This document shows positions 1-5,292 of a DNA stretch of 6,161 nucleotides, in pieces. The stretch comes from Saccharofermentans sp. (GTDB lineage: Bacteria; Bacillota_A; Clostridia; Saccharofermentanales; Saccharofermentanaceae): NCBI GenBank assembly GCA_024692105.1, contig JAILMZ010000117.1, forward strand, positions 1 to 6,161, given 5' to 3'. The position numbers and the translations under genes were made by a program. Numbering within the stretch: the first letter of the stretch is position 1; every line of letters begins with the position of its first letter. Below the pieces are notes generated by a model that saw only the letters and a list, made by a program, of their open reading frames with translations, ran no database searches and had not been told where the DNA came from.

Positions 1-65
1 GGGGACTCGAACCTCCGGCCCACAGCTTAGAAGGCTGTTGCTCTATCCAGCTGAGCTAATGACCC
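1..65 (-). tRNA. tRNA-Arg, anticodon UCU (3' end cut by the window edge)
   Basis: Read on the minus strand, the gene starts GGGTCAT and continues with TA, a D arm GCTC/GAGC, and an anticodon stem ACAGC/GCTGT. This stem encloses the loop CTTCTAA, so the anticodon is TCT, which reads AGA and AGG arginine codons. A five-base variable region and a T loop TTCGAGT follow. The last bases of the T stem, the 3' acceptor strand and any CCA lie outside the window to the left. The T stem as visible contains an A opposite C (position 51 against 63) within GGAGG/CCCC, a slight irregularity. The gene follows the CCA end of tRNA-Gly directly with no spacer, so the two are cotranscribed. Confidence 0.93.
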
Positions 66-139
66 TGGAGCGAGTGATGGGAATCGAACCCACGTGGTCA
101 GCTTGGAAGGCTGAAGTTCTACCATTGAACTACACTCGC
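66..139 (-). tRNA. tRNA-Gly, anticodon UCC
   Basis: A complete 74-base cloverleaf is visible on the minus strand. The acceptor stem is GCGAGTG/CACTCGC, the D stem is GTTC/GAAC, and the anticodon stem is TCAGC/GCTGA with loop CTTCCAA (anticodon TCC, reading GGA and GGG). The T stem GTGGG/CCCAT (one G-U pair) carries the loop TTCGATT. The discriminator base is U, and the CCA end is encoded in the DNA at 66-68. It is the first gene of a tRNA operon: a good promoter lies about 30 bases upstream, and tRNA-Arg(UCU) begins at the very next base after CCA. Confidence 0.97.
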
Positions 140-147
140 ATGTAATC

Positions 148-171
148 GGCGCCTGATTCTTCTCAAGCGCC
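148..171 (-). other. Hairpin in the 5' leader of the tRNA transcript
   Basis: On the minus strand GGCGCTTGA (163-171) can pair with TCAGGCGCC (148-156). This gives nine pairs, including one U-G wobble, around a six-base loop GAAGAA. It lies between the promoter and tRNA-Gly. No T run follows on either strand, so it does not look like an intrinsic terminator. Its outer base coincides with the predicted transcription start, so the primary transcript would begin with a closed stem. It may affect RNA stability or processing of the leader; that role is inferred. Confidence 0.55.
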
Positions 172-176
172 TTGAT

Positions 177-205
177 ATATTACACTAACACAAATGAATT
201 ATCAA
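177..205 (-). promoter_or_regulatory. Promoter of the tRNA-Gly/tRNA-Arg operon
   Basis: On the minus strand there is a -35 box TTGATA (200-205), a 17-base spacer and a -10 box TAATAT (177-182). This is the best sigma-70/sigma-A type match in the window. Transcription would start near 170-171, about 31 bases before the mature 5' end of tRNA-Gly, and almost exactly at the first base of the leader hairpin at 148-171. The promoter lies just past the stop codon of the lipoprotein gene, so the tRNAs need not depend on readthrough. Confidence 0.7.
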
Positions 206-224
206 CAACTATTTTAGTCTGAAA

Positions 225-668
225 TCAGGCAGAAGGAGCTGTTGATGTGAGGTAGTTTCCGGAAATATAAAAACCGTCTGTTGTCTTGTACCAGTCGTTG
301 TCAGTTCTTGCCACTACCGTGACTGCCTGACCCTTGGAAAGAGTGCCTACCTTTGTATACTTGGGATCCGGACCGGAACGGACATTAAGATATCCGGTAT
401 CGGAGATATTGTATACATAGAGTACTGTCTCGGATTCGAGAGCAGTCTCATTCCATGTGATCTGCTCAGTATTTGCAAGCGGGCCCGTATACTCTGTAAG
501 TGTTGTCGTAGCTTCAGTAGTTGTGGTGATCGAAGTAATCGATTCCGAAGCATCGCTGGGCTCAAGGCTCTCTGCCTCTTTCTTTGCGCCGCAAGCAGCA
601 ATACTTGTGCCGATAACAGCAGTAAGCATTATAGCCGTAAGTCTGAGTGTAAAGGTTTTCCTGTTCAC
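225..668 (-). CDS. SH3-domain lipoprotein
   Basis: This 147-residue exported lipoprotein begins with a basic n-region (MNRK), a hydrophobic helix (about 8-22) and a lipobox ending S-I-A-A-C, so Cys26 would be lipidated and the protein held on the outer face of the membrane. Residues 27-70 form an acidic then Ser/Thr-rich linker (ITTTTEATTTLTEYT around 47-61), probably unfolded. Residues 84-141 form one bacterial SH3 domain with the signature LNVRSGP at 94-100, followed by VGTLSKGQ and a W126-Y127 pair. Such domains usually bind cell wall peptides or proteins; no enzymatic domain is present, so the partner is unknown. The GTG start is fixed by an almost ideal ribosome binding site at 675-682. 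The gene is 82 bases downstream of the acetyltransferase and probably has its own promoter. The family assignment is firm, the role is not. Confidence 0.85.
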   Translation of the reverse strand: MNRKTFTLRLTAIMLTAVIGTSIAACGAKKEAESLEPSDASESITSITTTTEATTTLTEYTGPLANTEQITWNETALESETVLYVYNISDTGYLNVRSGPDPKYTKVGTLSKGQAVTVVARTDNDWYKTTDGFYISGNYLTSTAPSA

Positions 669-674
669 CTGTTA

Positions 675-682
675 TCACCTCC
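675..682 (-). promoter_or_regulatory. Ribosome binding site of the lipoprotein gene
   Basis: GGAGGTGA on the minus strand is an exact eight-base complement of the 16S rRNA 3' end. It lies 6 bases from the GTG at 666-668 (9 bases counted from GGAGG). It settles the choice of the GTG start and predicts strong translation. Confidence 0.8.
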
Positions 683-708
683 GCTCAAAATTTCCTATTA
701 TATTTTTA

Positions 709-737
709 CTATTATCGCATAAGTTTGCAAAATTCAA
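709..737 (-). promoter_or_regulatory. Candidate promoter of the lipoprotein gene
   Basis: On the minus strand TTGAAT (732-737), a 17-base spacer and TAATAG (709-714) lie between the acetyltransferase stop codon and the lipoprotein start. A second -10-like TATAAT occurs closer to the gene but lacks a matching -35. The region is AT-rich, so a chance match is possible. Confidence 0.45.
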
Positions 738-750
738 TATTAGTTTTTGA

Positions 751-1335
751 TTACAAGGAATCCGAAAGCATGTAGTATGCCTCATGGTCCCTGTAGGCAC
801 CGTTTATGTGCATATACGACACTCTCTTCCCTTCATATGCAAACCCAAGTCTGTTCACAAGGTCGATCGACCTCTTGTTCTCCGGAAGGATGAATGCCTC
901 TATCCTGTGCATCTTGTACTCTTTGAACATGAACTGGCATCCGGCCCTGAGAGCCTCGGTCATGTATCCGTTGCCTGTGTGGTCTTTGTCGAGATGGTAG
1001 CCCGTGGCGCAGTTCATCATGCCGCCGTAAGCAATATTAAAGAAAGACACTCTGCCGATTATGACATCGGAACCCTTGAGTGTGATCCAAAGCGGCACGA
1101 GATTGCCGTCTTTAAAAGACATGGCATCGAATTCAAGATAACCCTTCTGCATGTTATCCGTGAAATACTGATCATCATGAGTCTGGGAGAAATCTTTATG
1201 GAAATCCCTGTTACGTCTGAGATAATCGCCTACTCTGTGGTATTCGCTCTTCTTGAGGACAGACAGCCTGAGCCGGTCTGTTGTCAGAGAGAGCAGCGTA
1301 TTCCTCGGTCTTGCCGTATCGATATCGTAGAACAT
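751..1335 (-). CDS. GNAT-family N-acetyltransferase, RimJ/RimL-like
   Basis: This 194-residue cytoplasmic protein would transfer an acetyl group from acetyl-CoA to an amine. The family opening TDRLRLSVL is at 19-27. The acetyl-CoA pyrophosphate-binding loop appears as D118-H-T-G-N-G-Y124, preceded by the beta-strand GYHLD at 112-116. Further family marks are RIEAFILPEN (144-153) and RLGFAYEG (162-169), with a C-terminal strand ending REAYYML-like at about 182-190. This pattern is typical of the Acetyltransf_3 group, whose members modify ribosomal protein N-termini, other proteins, antibiotics or small amines. The substrate cannot be told from sequence. Its ATG shares one base with the TAA stop of the diguanylate cyclase gene, and only a weak AAGG precedes it, so translation probably depends on ribosomes finishing the upstream gene. 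No terminator is evident after it. Confidence 0.88.
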   Translation of the reverse strand: MFYDIDTARPRNTLLSLTTDRLRLSVLKKSEYHRVGDYLRRNRDFHKDFSQTHDDQYFTDNMQKGYLEFDAMSFKDGNLVPLWITLKGSDVIIGRVSFFNIAYGGMMNCATGYHLDKDHTGNGYMTEALRAGCQFMFKEYKMHRIEAFILPENKRSIDLVNRLGFAYEGKRVSYMHINGAYRDHEAYYMLSDSL

Positions 1336-3020
1336 TACCTTAAGCCGATCCCGTGCTTCTTATGAAGTTCCTGCTTCATCAGATACATGCGGTCATCCGC
1401 TCTCTTGAATACCGTATTGAAATCAGGATCTTCACCTGCATGGAATTCGGAAGCGCCATACGACAGAGAAAGGTTCTTAATATCGTGAGGATTGTTATCA
1501 AGCTGCTTAAGGTGCTCGCCGAATTCATAGATCAGCTTCTGTCTTATCCTGAAATCATGCTCGGTAAGGATAACCACAAACTCGTCGCCACCGATCCTGA
1601 ACACCTGGCTCAAAGGGAAATGCTCGCAGATGACATGAGCAGCCCTGGTGATAGCTTCATCACCTGCACTGTGACCGAATTTATCGTTGGTGACCTTAAG
1701 ATAGTTGAGGTCGCACATGACAACGGCAAATCTTGCGACACCGTCTCTTATCTGCTCATCGATACTCTCGACCATGCTGTTGAATGCCGACTTGTTCTTG
1801 ACCTTGGTCATCTGATCGACAAAAGCCTTGGTCTCCATATCGACCGTATATGTCTTGAGACTGTTGACCACGGTCTTGATACTCTTGGTCAGGTCTGCAA
1901 CCTCATCGTTGGTGTCAACATCAGGAATCTGTACGCGAAGGTCACCGTTAGCGATCCTGTGCGAAGCATCAGTAAGATCTCTTAACGATCTAGTCAGCCT
2001 GCTTGCGTAGTAATAAGCAACTCCGACCATCATTACGCCGAGTAACACGCCTATGCCCAGGATCCATCTGAGAAGGACTCCTCTTGAAGCAAAAGCAGCA
2101 GCATAATCCACTTCTATGGCAAGCTTCATGCCGTTCTCCAAGGTATCGAAAACCATTGCAAAGTCTTCACCGTCATACTTATACCTTACGACGTACTTAT
2201 CGGTATTGGACTGCGTCATCTTGTTGGCATTCTCGGTTACGGTAACATCCTTGTCTCCGTGAGCGTTGGGACCCTGCTTATAGAAGCCGAGATGATAATG
2301 GATCGAGCCGTCATTGCTCTTAAGATATGCTTCACCACCGTCTGCAACGGTAAAACCGCTCGTATATTTGATAAGCTTGTTGAAGTCCATATCGATGCCG
2401 ACAACTCCGACCAGGACATCGTCTTTATAGATAGGGACGGAATAAGATATGACCAGCGCATTGCATTTAGAACTGAAATAAGGGTCTATCCATGTTGCAG
2501 CCTGGCTCTCGACCGGCTCATAGAACCAACCGGCCTCTGTCATATTCCCTTCAGAGAACTTGAGAACGTCTGTCGGTTCGGATTCAACGAATACACCATC
2601 TTCATTCTTTGAATAGTAGAAGCCCTGTGTTCCGTCACCTGTCAGCTCGGGGCTGAAAGTCATATAACACGCAAGAACATCAGGGTTAGCACCTGCGACA
2701 GTAACAAAGTACTGTTCGAACTCATTACGGAAAGCATTCCGCTTTCCTGCGTCGGCTACATCATAAGCGGAATCCAGACTGTCCGAGACATAAGCCTCAA
2801 CACCATTGACCGTATCTTCAACACGGTACATCTTGGTATCCATCTGAAGTGCATACTGCTGTACCGTAAGGTTAAGAGTCTTTGCAGCTGCATCATCCAG
2901 CACCTTGCCGAGCACCGAATAACAGATGCTGCCCAGCGTTGCAAACAAGACCACCACCATTACGAGAACGATGATGACAAACTTGAACTTTAAGGATATT
3001 CCGCGTTTTTTTATTCCCAC
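1335..3020 (-). CDS. Membrane diguanylate cyclase, dCache-HAMP-GGDEF
   Basis: This 561-residue sensor enzyme would make cyclic di-GMP from two GTP in response to an external signal. Transmembrane helix 1 spans about 11-33. An extracytoplasmic dCache-like domain runs about 35-310, with the core W165-F-Y-E-P, W177-I-D-P-Y and VVGID (206-210). Helix 2 is at about 314-336, a HAMP linker at 337-390, and the GGDEF domain at about 398-555. The cyclase domain looks active: metal ligand D437 in CDLNYLKVTND, GHSAGDE (449-455), and intact G477-G-D-E-F481 with R475 before it. The product-inhibition I-site is absent (F468-P-L-S471 instead of RxxD). No EAL domain is present. The start is GTG with a weak AGG-type binding site. 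It is followed by the acetyltransferase with a one-base overlap, and lies 101 bases downstream of the transporter. The signal is unknown. Confidence 0.92.
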   Translation of the reverse strand: MGIKKRGISLKFKFVIIVLVMVVVLFATLGSICYSVLGKVLDDAAAKTLNLTVQQYALQMDTKMYRVEDTVNGVEAYVSDSLDSAYDVADAGKRNAFRNEFEQYFVTVAGANPDVLACYMTFSPELTGDGTQGFYYSKNEDGVFVESEPTDVLKFSEGNMTEAGWFYEPVESQAATWIDPYFSSKCNALVISYSVPIYKDDVLVGVVGIDMDFNKLIKYTSGFTVADGGEAYLKSNDGSIHYHLGFYKQGPNAHGDKDVTVTENANKMTQSNTDKYVVRYKYDGEDFAMVFDTLENGMKLAIEVDYAAAFASRGVLLRWILGIGVLLGVMMVGVAYYYASRLTRSLRDLTDASHRIANGDLRVQIPDVDTNDEVADLTKSIKTVVNSLKTYTVDMETKAFVDQMTKVKNKSAFNSMVESIDEQIRDGVARFAVVMCDLNYLKVTNDKFGHSAGDEAITRAAHVICEHFPLSQVFRIGGDEFVVILTEHDFRIRQKLIYEFGEHLKQLDNNPHDIKNLSLSYGASEFHAGEDPDFNTVFKRADDRMYLMKQELHKKHGIGLR

Positions 3021-3030
3021 AAAAACCTAT

Positions 3031-3045
3031 TCCCTATCAGTGATA
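3031..3045. promoter_or_regulatory. tetO-like palindrome, possible operator of the cyclase gene
   Basis: The plus strand TCCCTATCAGTGATA contains the perfect 5-1-5 palindrome TATCA-G-TGATA (3035-3045). These 15 bases equal the first 15 of the Tn10 tetO2 operator as I recall it; the right flank then diverges (ACAA instead of GAGA). It lies across the predicted transcription start of the cyclase gene, 15 bases upstream of its start codon. A TetR-family repressor site is a reasonable guess, but no tetR-like gene is in the window and chance similarity is not excluded. Confidence 0.35.
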
Positions 3046-3050
3046 ACAAT

Positions 3051-3079
3051 ATGTTACCGCTTAAAAGGATTTGACACAA
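3051..3079 (-). promoter_or_regulatory. Candidate promoter of the diguanylate cyclase gene
   Basis: On the minus strand TTGTGT (3074-3079), a 17-base spacer and TAACAT (3051-3056) precede the cyclase gene. The match is moderate, with both boxes differing from consensus. It would give a start near 3044 and a leader of about 24 bases. The predicted start lies inside the palindrome at 3035-3045, which is the usual place for a repressor site. If this promoter is false, the gene would be read through from the transporter. Confidence 0.4.
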
Positions 3080-3121
3080 CAAATAAAGTGTTAACAGTTA
3101 AAGGAGAAATTAAGTCCTTCG

Positions 3122-4660
3122 TCAGGCTTTCTTCAACTCATCCCAGGTCCTGTCATCGTCCTTAAAACCCTTGGAAGACTTGATCTTGACAATGAGTTTT
3201 ACGATCAGGCCGGAGCAGAGGATCAGAAGGACTGTAGCCCATCCGAAGATGATATTGTACTTGAGCGAGTAACCGTCCTTTGCACCGTAAACACCGCCGC
3301 TCGTAATGAGATTATACAGATTCCAAATGAACAGCCCCGTAAGGATGACCGGCGAGATGACCTTGATCGAAGGCAGGAACCACCACGAAGGCATCTTGAT
3401 TGTCTTTGTGTTGCGGTTGAGTTCTTCGAGGATCTTCGTGGTCTTGAAGAACCAGCCGGCTGCGAGCATTTCGAGAACGCCCGTGATGAGGAGCGTATAG
3501 CTGTTGATAAAGTAGTCGACGATGTCAAGGATCGCAAGGCCGGCACCTGTTATGTAGATAAGGCTGATGACACCTTCCACGATGCAGATCGTAAGAGTGG
3601 TCTTCTTCTTGTCGAGCTTGAACTTATCGGATACAGCCGTTGAGATACCCTCGATGATGGAGAACAGGGAATCTATCGCAAGCGTGATCAGGCAGAAATA
3701 GAAGATAAAGGCAAATATCATGTTGAACACGCCGCTTTCGGAAATGTTGACGATCGCCTGAGGATAGATGATAAATGCCGTAGCAATACCCGAGGCAGAC
3801 ATGTTGTCGAGCATTCCGACGCCTGCCATCGTGGTGAACATAACGATACCTGCAAGGATACTTACAAACATGTCAGAGAAAGCGATGATAAGCGTATCAA
3901 CAAAGATATTGGATTCCTCGTTCAGGAACGAGCCGTAAGCAAACATTATCGCCATTGATGTGGAGAGCGAATAGAACACCTGTCCGATCGCATCAACCCA
4001 AAGATTGGAATCCTGAAGCGCGGACCAATCGGGAATGAAGAGCTTTGCAAAACCGGCCATTGCACCGGGGAGCATTATTCCTCTCGCCGCCATTATGACG
4101 AGGCAGATGACCGGAAGCGATACCGTAAACTTAACAACCTTGCCGACGGAAGTCGTACCGTTGCGAATGCAGACATAGCAGAGCACCCAGGCAGCAACGA
4201 GACAACCTAAGACAGGCCAGGAGATCGTAGTAAAGCCTTCGGTAGTAAATGTGGTCTTGATAGTATCAGACCAGAGAGAGCTTGCAGCGGCAGTATCTCC
4301 TGTCATGCCGGCAAACTTGAAACTCATAACGAACATCAGTATTACCCACGCAAAAACAGCAGCATAGTAGATCGAGATGCCGATGCCGTTTGAAACGGCA
4401 AGCCAGCCGACAGCCTCAGTCTTCTTGTTCATGGCACGCATGGAGCCCGGCGCACCCTTACGGGTATATCTCGCAACGGAAATCTCCATCATAAGGAGCG
4501 GGATGCCCACTACGAGCATTGCAAGCAGATATACGAACAGGAAAGCTCCGCCGCCGTACTTTGCAGCAAGTCCCGGGAATCTCCAGGCATTGCCGAGTCC
4601 TACGGCAGAACCGATGGAAGCTAAGATAAAAGCCGATCTGGATGACCATTTTTCACGCAT
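3122..4660 (-). CDS. Sodium:neurotransmitter symporter (NSS/SNF) family transporter
   Basis: This 512-residue inner-membrane protein of the LeuT fold would couple Na+ entry to uptake of an amino acid or similar amine. It opens with the family signature WSSRSAFILASIGSAVGLGN (5-24), WRFP and GGGAF (36-40), TM1 being broken at 17-24. About 12 helices follow, as in LeuT. By hand alignment, TM8 has A328-I-D330-S331, the Asp/Ser sodium-2 arrangement of eukaryotic transporters. In TM7, D263 replaces the LeuT Asn286 sodium-1 ligand and S267 sits where LeuT has Glu290; D263 may supply the negative charge that chloride provides in animal homologues. The broken part of TM6 reads SLSTSMA (231-237), unusually poor in glycine, so the substrate may not be that of LeuT. 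The start is set by family alignment and the ribosome binding site at 4667-4675; 25 further in-frame upstream codons look non-coding. Confidence 0.93.
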   Translation of the reverse strand: MREKWSSRSAFILASIGSAVGLGNAWRFPGLAAKYGGGAFLFVYLLAMLVVGIPLLMMEISVARYTRKGAPGSMRAMNKKTEAVGWLAVSNGIGISIYYAAVFAWVILMFVMSFKFAGMTGDTAAASSLWSDTIKTTFTTEGFTTISWPVLGCLVAAWVLCYVCIRNGTTSVGKVVKFTVSLPVICLVIMAARGIMLPGAMAGFAKLFIPDWSALQDSNLWVDAIGQVFYSLSTSMAIMFAYGSFLNEESNIFVDTLIIAFSDMFVSILAGIVMFTTMAGVGMLDNMSASGIATAFIIYPQAIVNISESGVFNMIFAFIFYFCLITLAIDSLFSIIEGISTAVSDKFKLDKKKTTLTICIVEGVISLIYITGAGLAILDIVDYFINSYTLLITGVLEMLAAGWFFKTTKILEELNRNTKTIKMPSWWFLPSIKVISPVILTGLFIWNLYNLITSGGVYGAKDGYSLKYNIIFGWATVLLILCSGLIVKLIVKIKSSKGFKDDDRTWDELKKA

Positions 4661-4666
4661 AGATAA

Positions 4667-4675
4667 CACCTTCTC
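4667..4675 (-). promoter_or_regulatory. Ribosome binding site that fixes the transporter start
   Basis: GAGAAGGTG on the minus strand lies 6 bases before the ATG at 4658-4660. This supports the start MREKWSSRS and rejects the in-frame ATG at 4735, whose 25-residue extension precedes the conserved N-terminus of the family and overlaps the likely promoter. Confidence 0.75.
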
Positions 4676-4690
4676 AAATAAACTGCTAAT

Positions 4691-4718
4691 AATATAAAAT
4701 ACTATTTTTATTTTGCAA
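4691..4718 (-). promoter_or_regulatory. Candidate promoter of the transporter gene
   Basis: On the minus strand TTGCAA (4713-4718), a 16-base spacer and TATATT (4691-4696) lie 31 bases upstream of the start codon. This leaves a short leader with no room for a riboswitch. The region is very AT-rich, so other -10 placements are possible. Confidence 0.45.
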
Positions 4719-4812
4719 CGAAAACTGTACCGCACACGAACCGCTGCGATTCATTATGTTGTCGCCTTTTCTCGTAAAATAACACAATTTTATCGTTATT
4801 CGATATATTTCT

Positions 4813-4833
4813 CTTGATTTACAGAAAATCAAG
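4813..4833. repeat. Perfect 8-5-8 inverted repeat, operator-like
   Basis: CTTGATTT (4813-4820) and AAATCAAG (4826-4833) are exact reverse complements around the five bases ACAGA. The left arm contains the -35 box of the small membrane protein gene and the right arm lies in the promoter spacer. No T run follows on either strand, so it is not a terminator. This is the layout expected of a binding site for a dimeric repressor. The regulator is unknown. Confidence 0.5.
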
Positions 4834-4842
4834 TGCTAACAT
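4814..4842 (+). promoter_or_regulatory. Promoter of the small membrane protein gene
   Basis: TTGATT (4814-4819), a 17-base spacer and TAACAT (4837-4842), with TGC directly before the -10 box (extended -10), lie upstream of the plus-strand gene. The start would be near 4849, giving a leader of about 29 bases that contains the ribosome binding site AAAGGAG (4863-4869). The 8-5-8 inverted repeat overlaps the -35 box and spacer. Confidence 0.6.
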
Positions 4843-4877
4843 ACCAAGTATAGAGATGAGCGAAAGGAGCAACAATC

Positions 4878-5282
4878 ATGGGGAATTCAAACAAGATCAG
4901 CATCGGCGGGATCATCGGTTCCGTTATCTTTTTTTTATCGTTCCTTCCTTATGTCCATCTGATCTATATCGGTCTTACAGGTGTCTTATTCGGCATGCAG
5001 GGATTTGTCGTCTGCTACGGTTATATGGGAATGTTTGCAGATGCCATCTTCCTGACTTTCTTCCTGGTTCTTCCGATCTGCATAATCTATCAGATCGCTT
5101 TCGGAATCAACTGCATCCGTCATCACAAGAAGCTTTCTAAAGCGACATTATTACTGTTCATTATCCTTATTATCGCCGGATTGATCACAGAGCCCGTTGC
5201 AAATTGCATCCATGGAACAACTATAACGGATGATCCTGTCAAGATTCAGGAATTCAATTCACAGAAGCACTGGCCCTGGTGA
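4878..5282 (+). CDS. Small integral membrane protein of unknown function
   Basis: I do not recognise a family for this 134-residue protein. It has three strongly hydrophobic stretches at about 8-36, 54-78 and 89-108. A basic loop RHHKKLSK (81-88) between helices 2 and 3 is probably cytoplasmic, which puts the N-terminus outside. The hydrophilic tail (110-134) would then also be outside, and it ends in the aromatic HWPW. Four cysteines (46, 68, 79, 110) are spread without a metal-binding pattern. No catalytic motif or cleavable signal is seen. The ATG follows AAAGGAG by 8 bases, the promoter is good, and codon use resembles its neighbours, so the gene is likely real. It is the only plus-strand gene, divergent from the transporter and convergent with the phosphatase at a 10-base distance. 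A run of eight T lies in codons 18-20. Confidence 0.8.
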   Translation: MGNSNKISIGGIIGSVIFFLSFLPYVHLIYIGLTGVLFGMQGFVVCYGYMGMFADAIFLTFFLVLPICIIYQIAFGINCIRHHKKLSKATLLLFIILIIAGLITEPVANCIHGTTITDDPVKIQEFNSQKHWPW

Positions 5283-5292
5283 TCAATCCTTA

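Noticed and set aside
860..873. Perfect 14-base palindrome AGGTCGATCGACCT inside the acetyltransferase gene
   Set aside because: It is coding sequence (R-S-I-D-L) of a conserved region, and one such palindrome is not unexpected by chance in a window of this size.
784..1985. Two long open frames on the plus strand (784-1365 and 1353-1985) opposite the acetyltransferase and cyclase genes
   Set aside because: They lie fully antisense to genes with clear domains and have no family features or convincing ribosome binding sites. They arise from the codon pattern of the real genes.
3091..3121. Possible terminator after the transporter (AAGGA/TCCTT stem and the palindrome TTAACAGTTAA)
   Set aside because: The stems are five bases long and AT-rich, and no T run follows, so an intrinsic terminator cannot be supported.
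4661..4735. A 25-codon N-terminal extension of the transporter
   Set aside because: The conserved family N-terminus begins at the ATG at 4660, which has a good ribosome binding site. The extension would cover the likely promoter.
4719..4800. Riboswitch, for example for glycine, upstream of the transporter
   Set aside because: No conserved aptamer motif is visible and the likely promoter leaves a leader too short for one.
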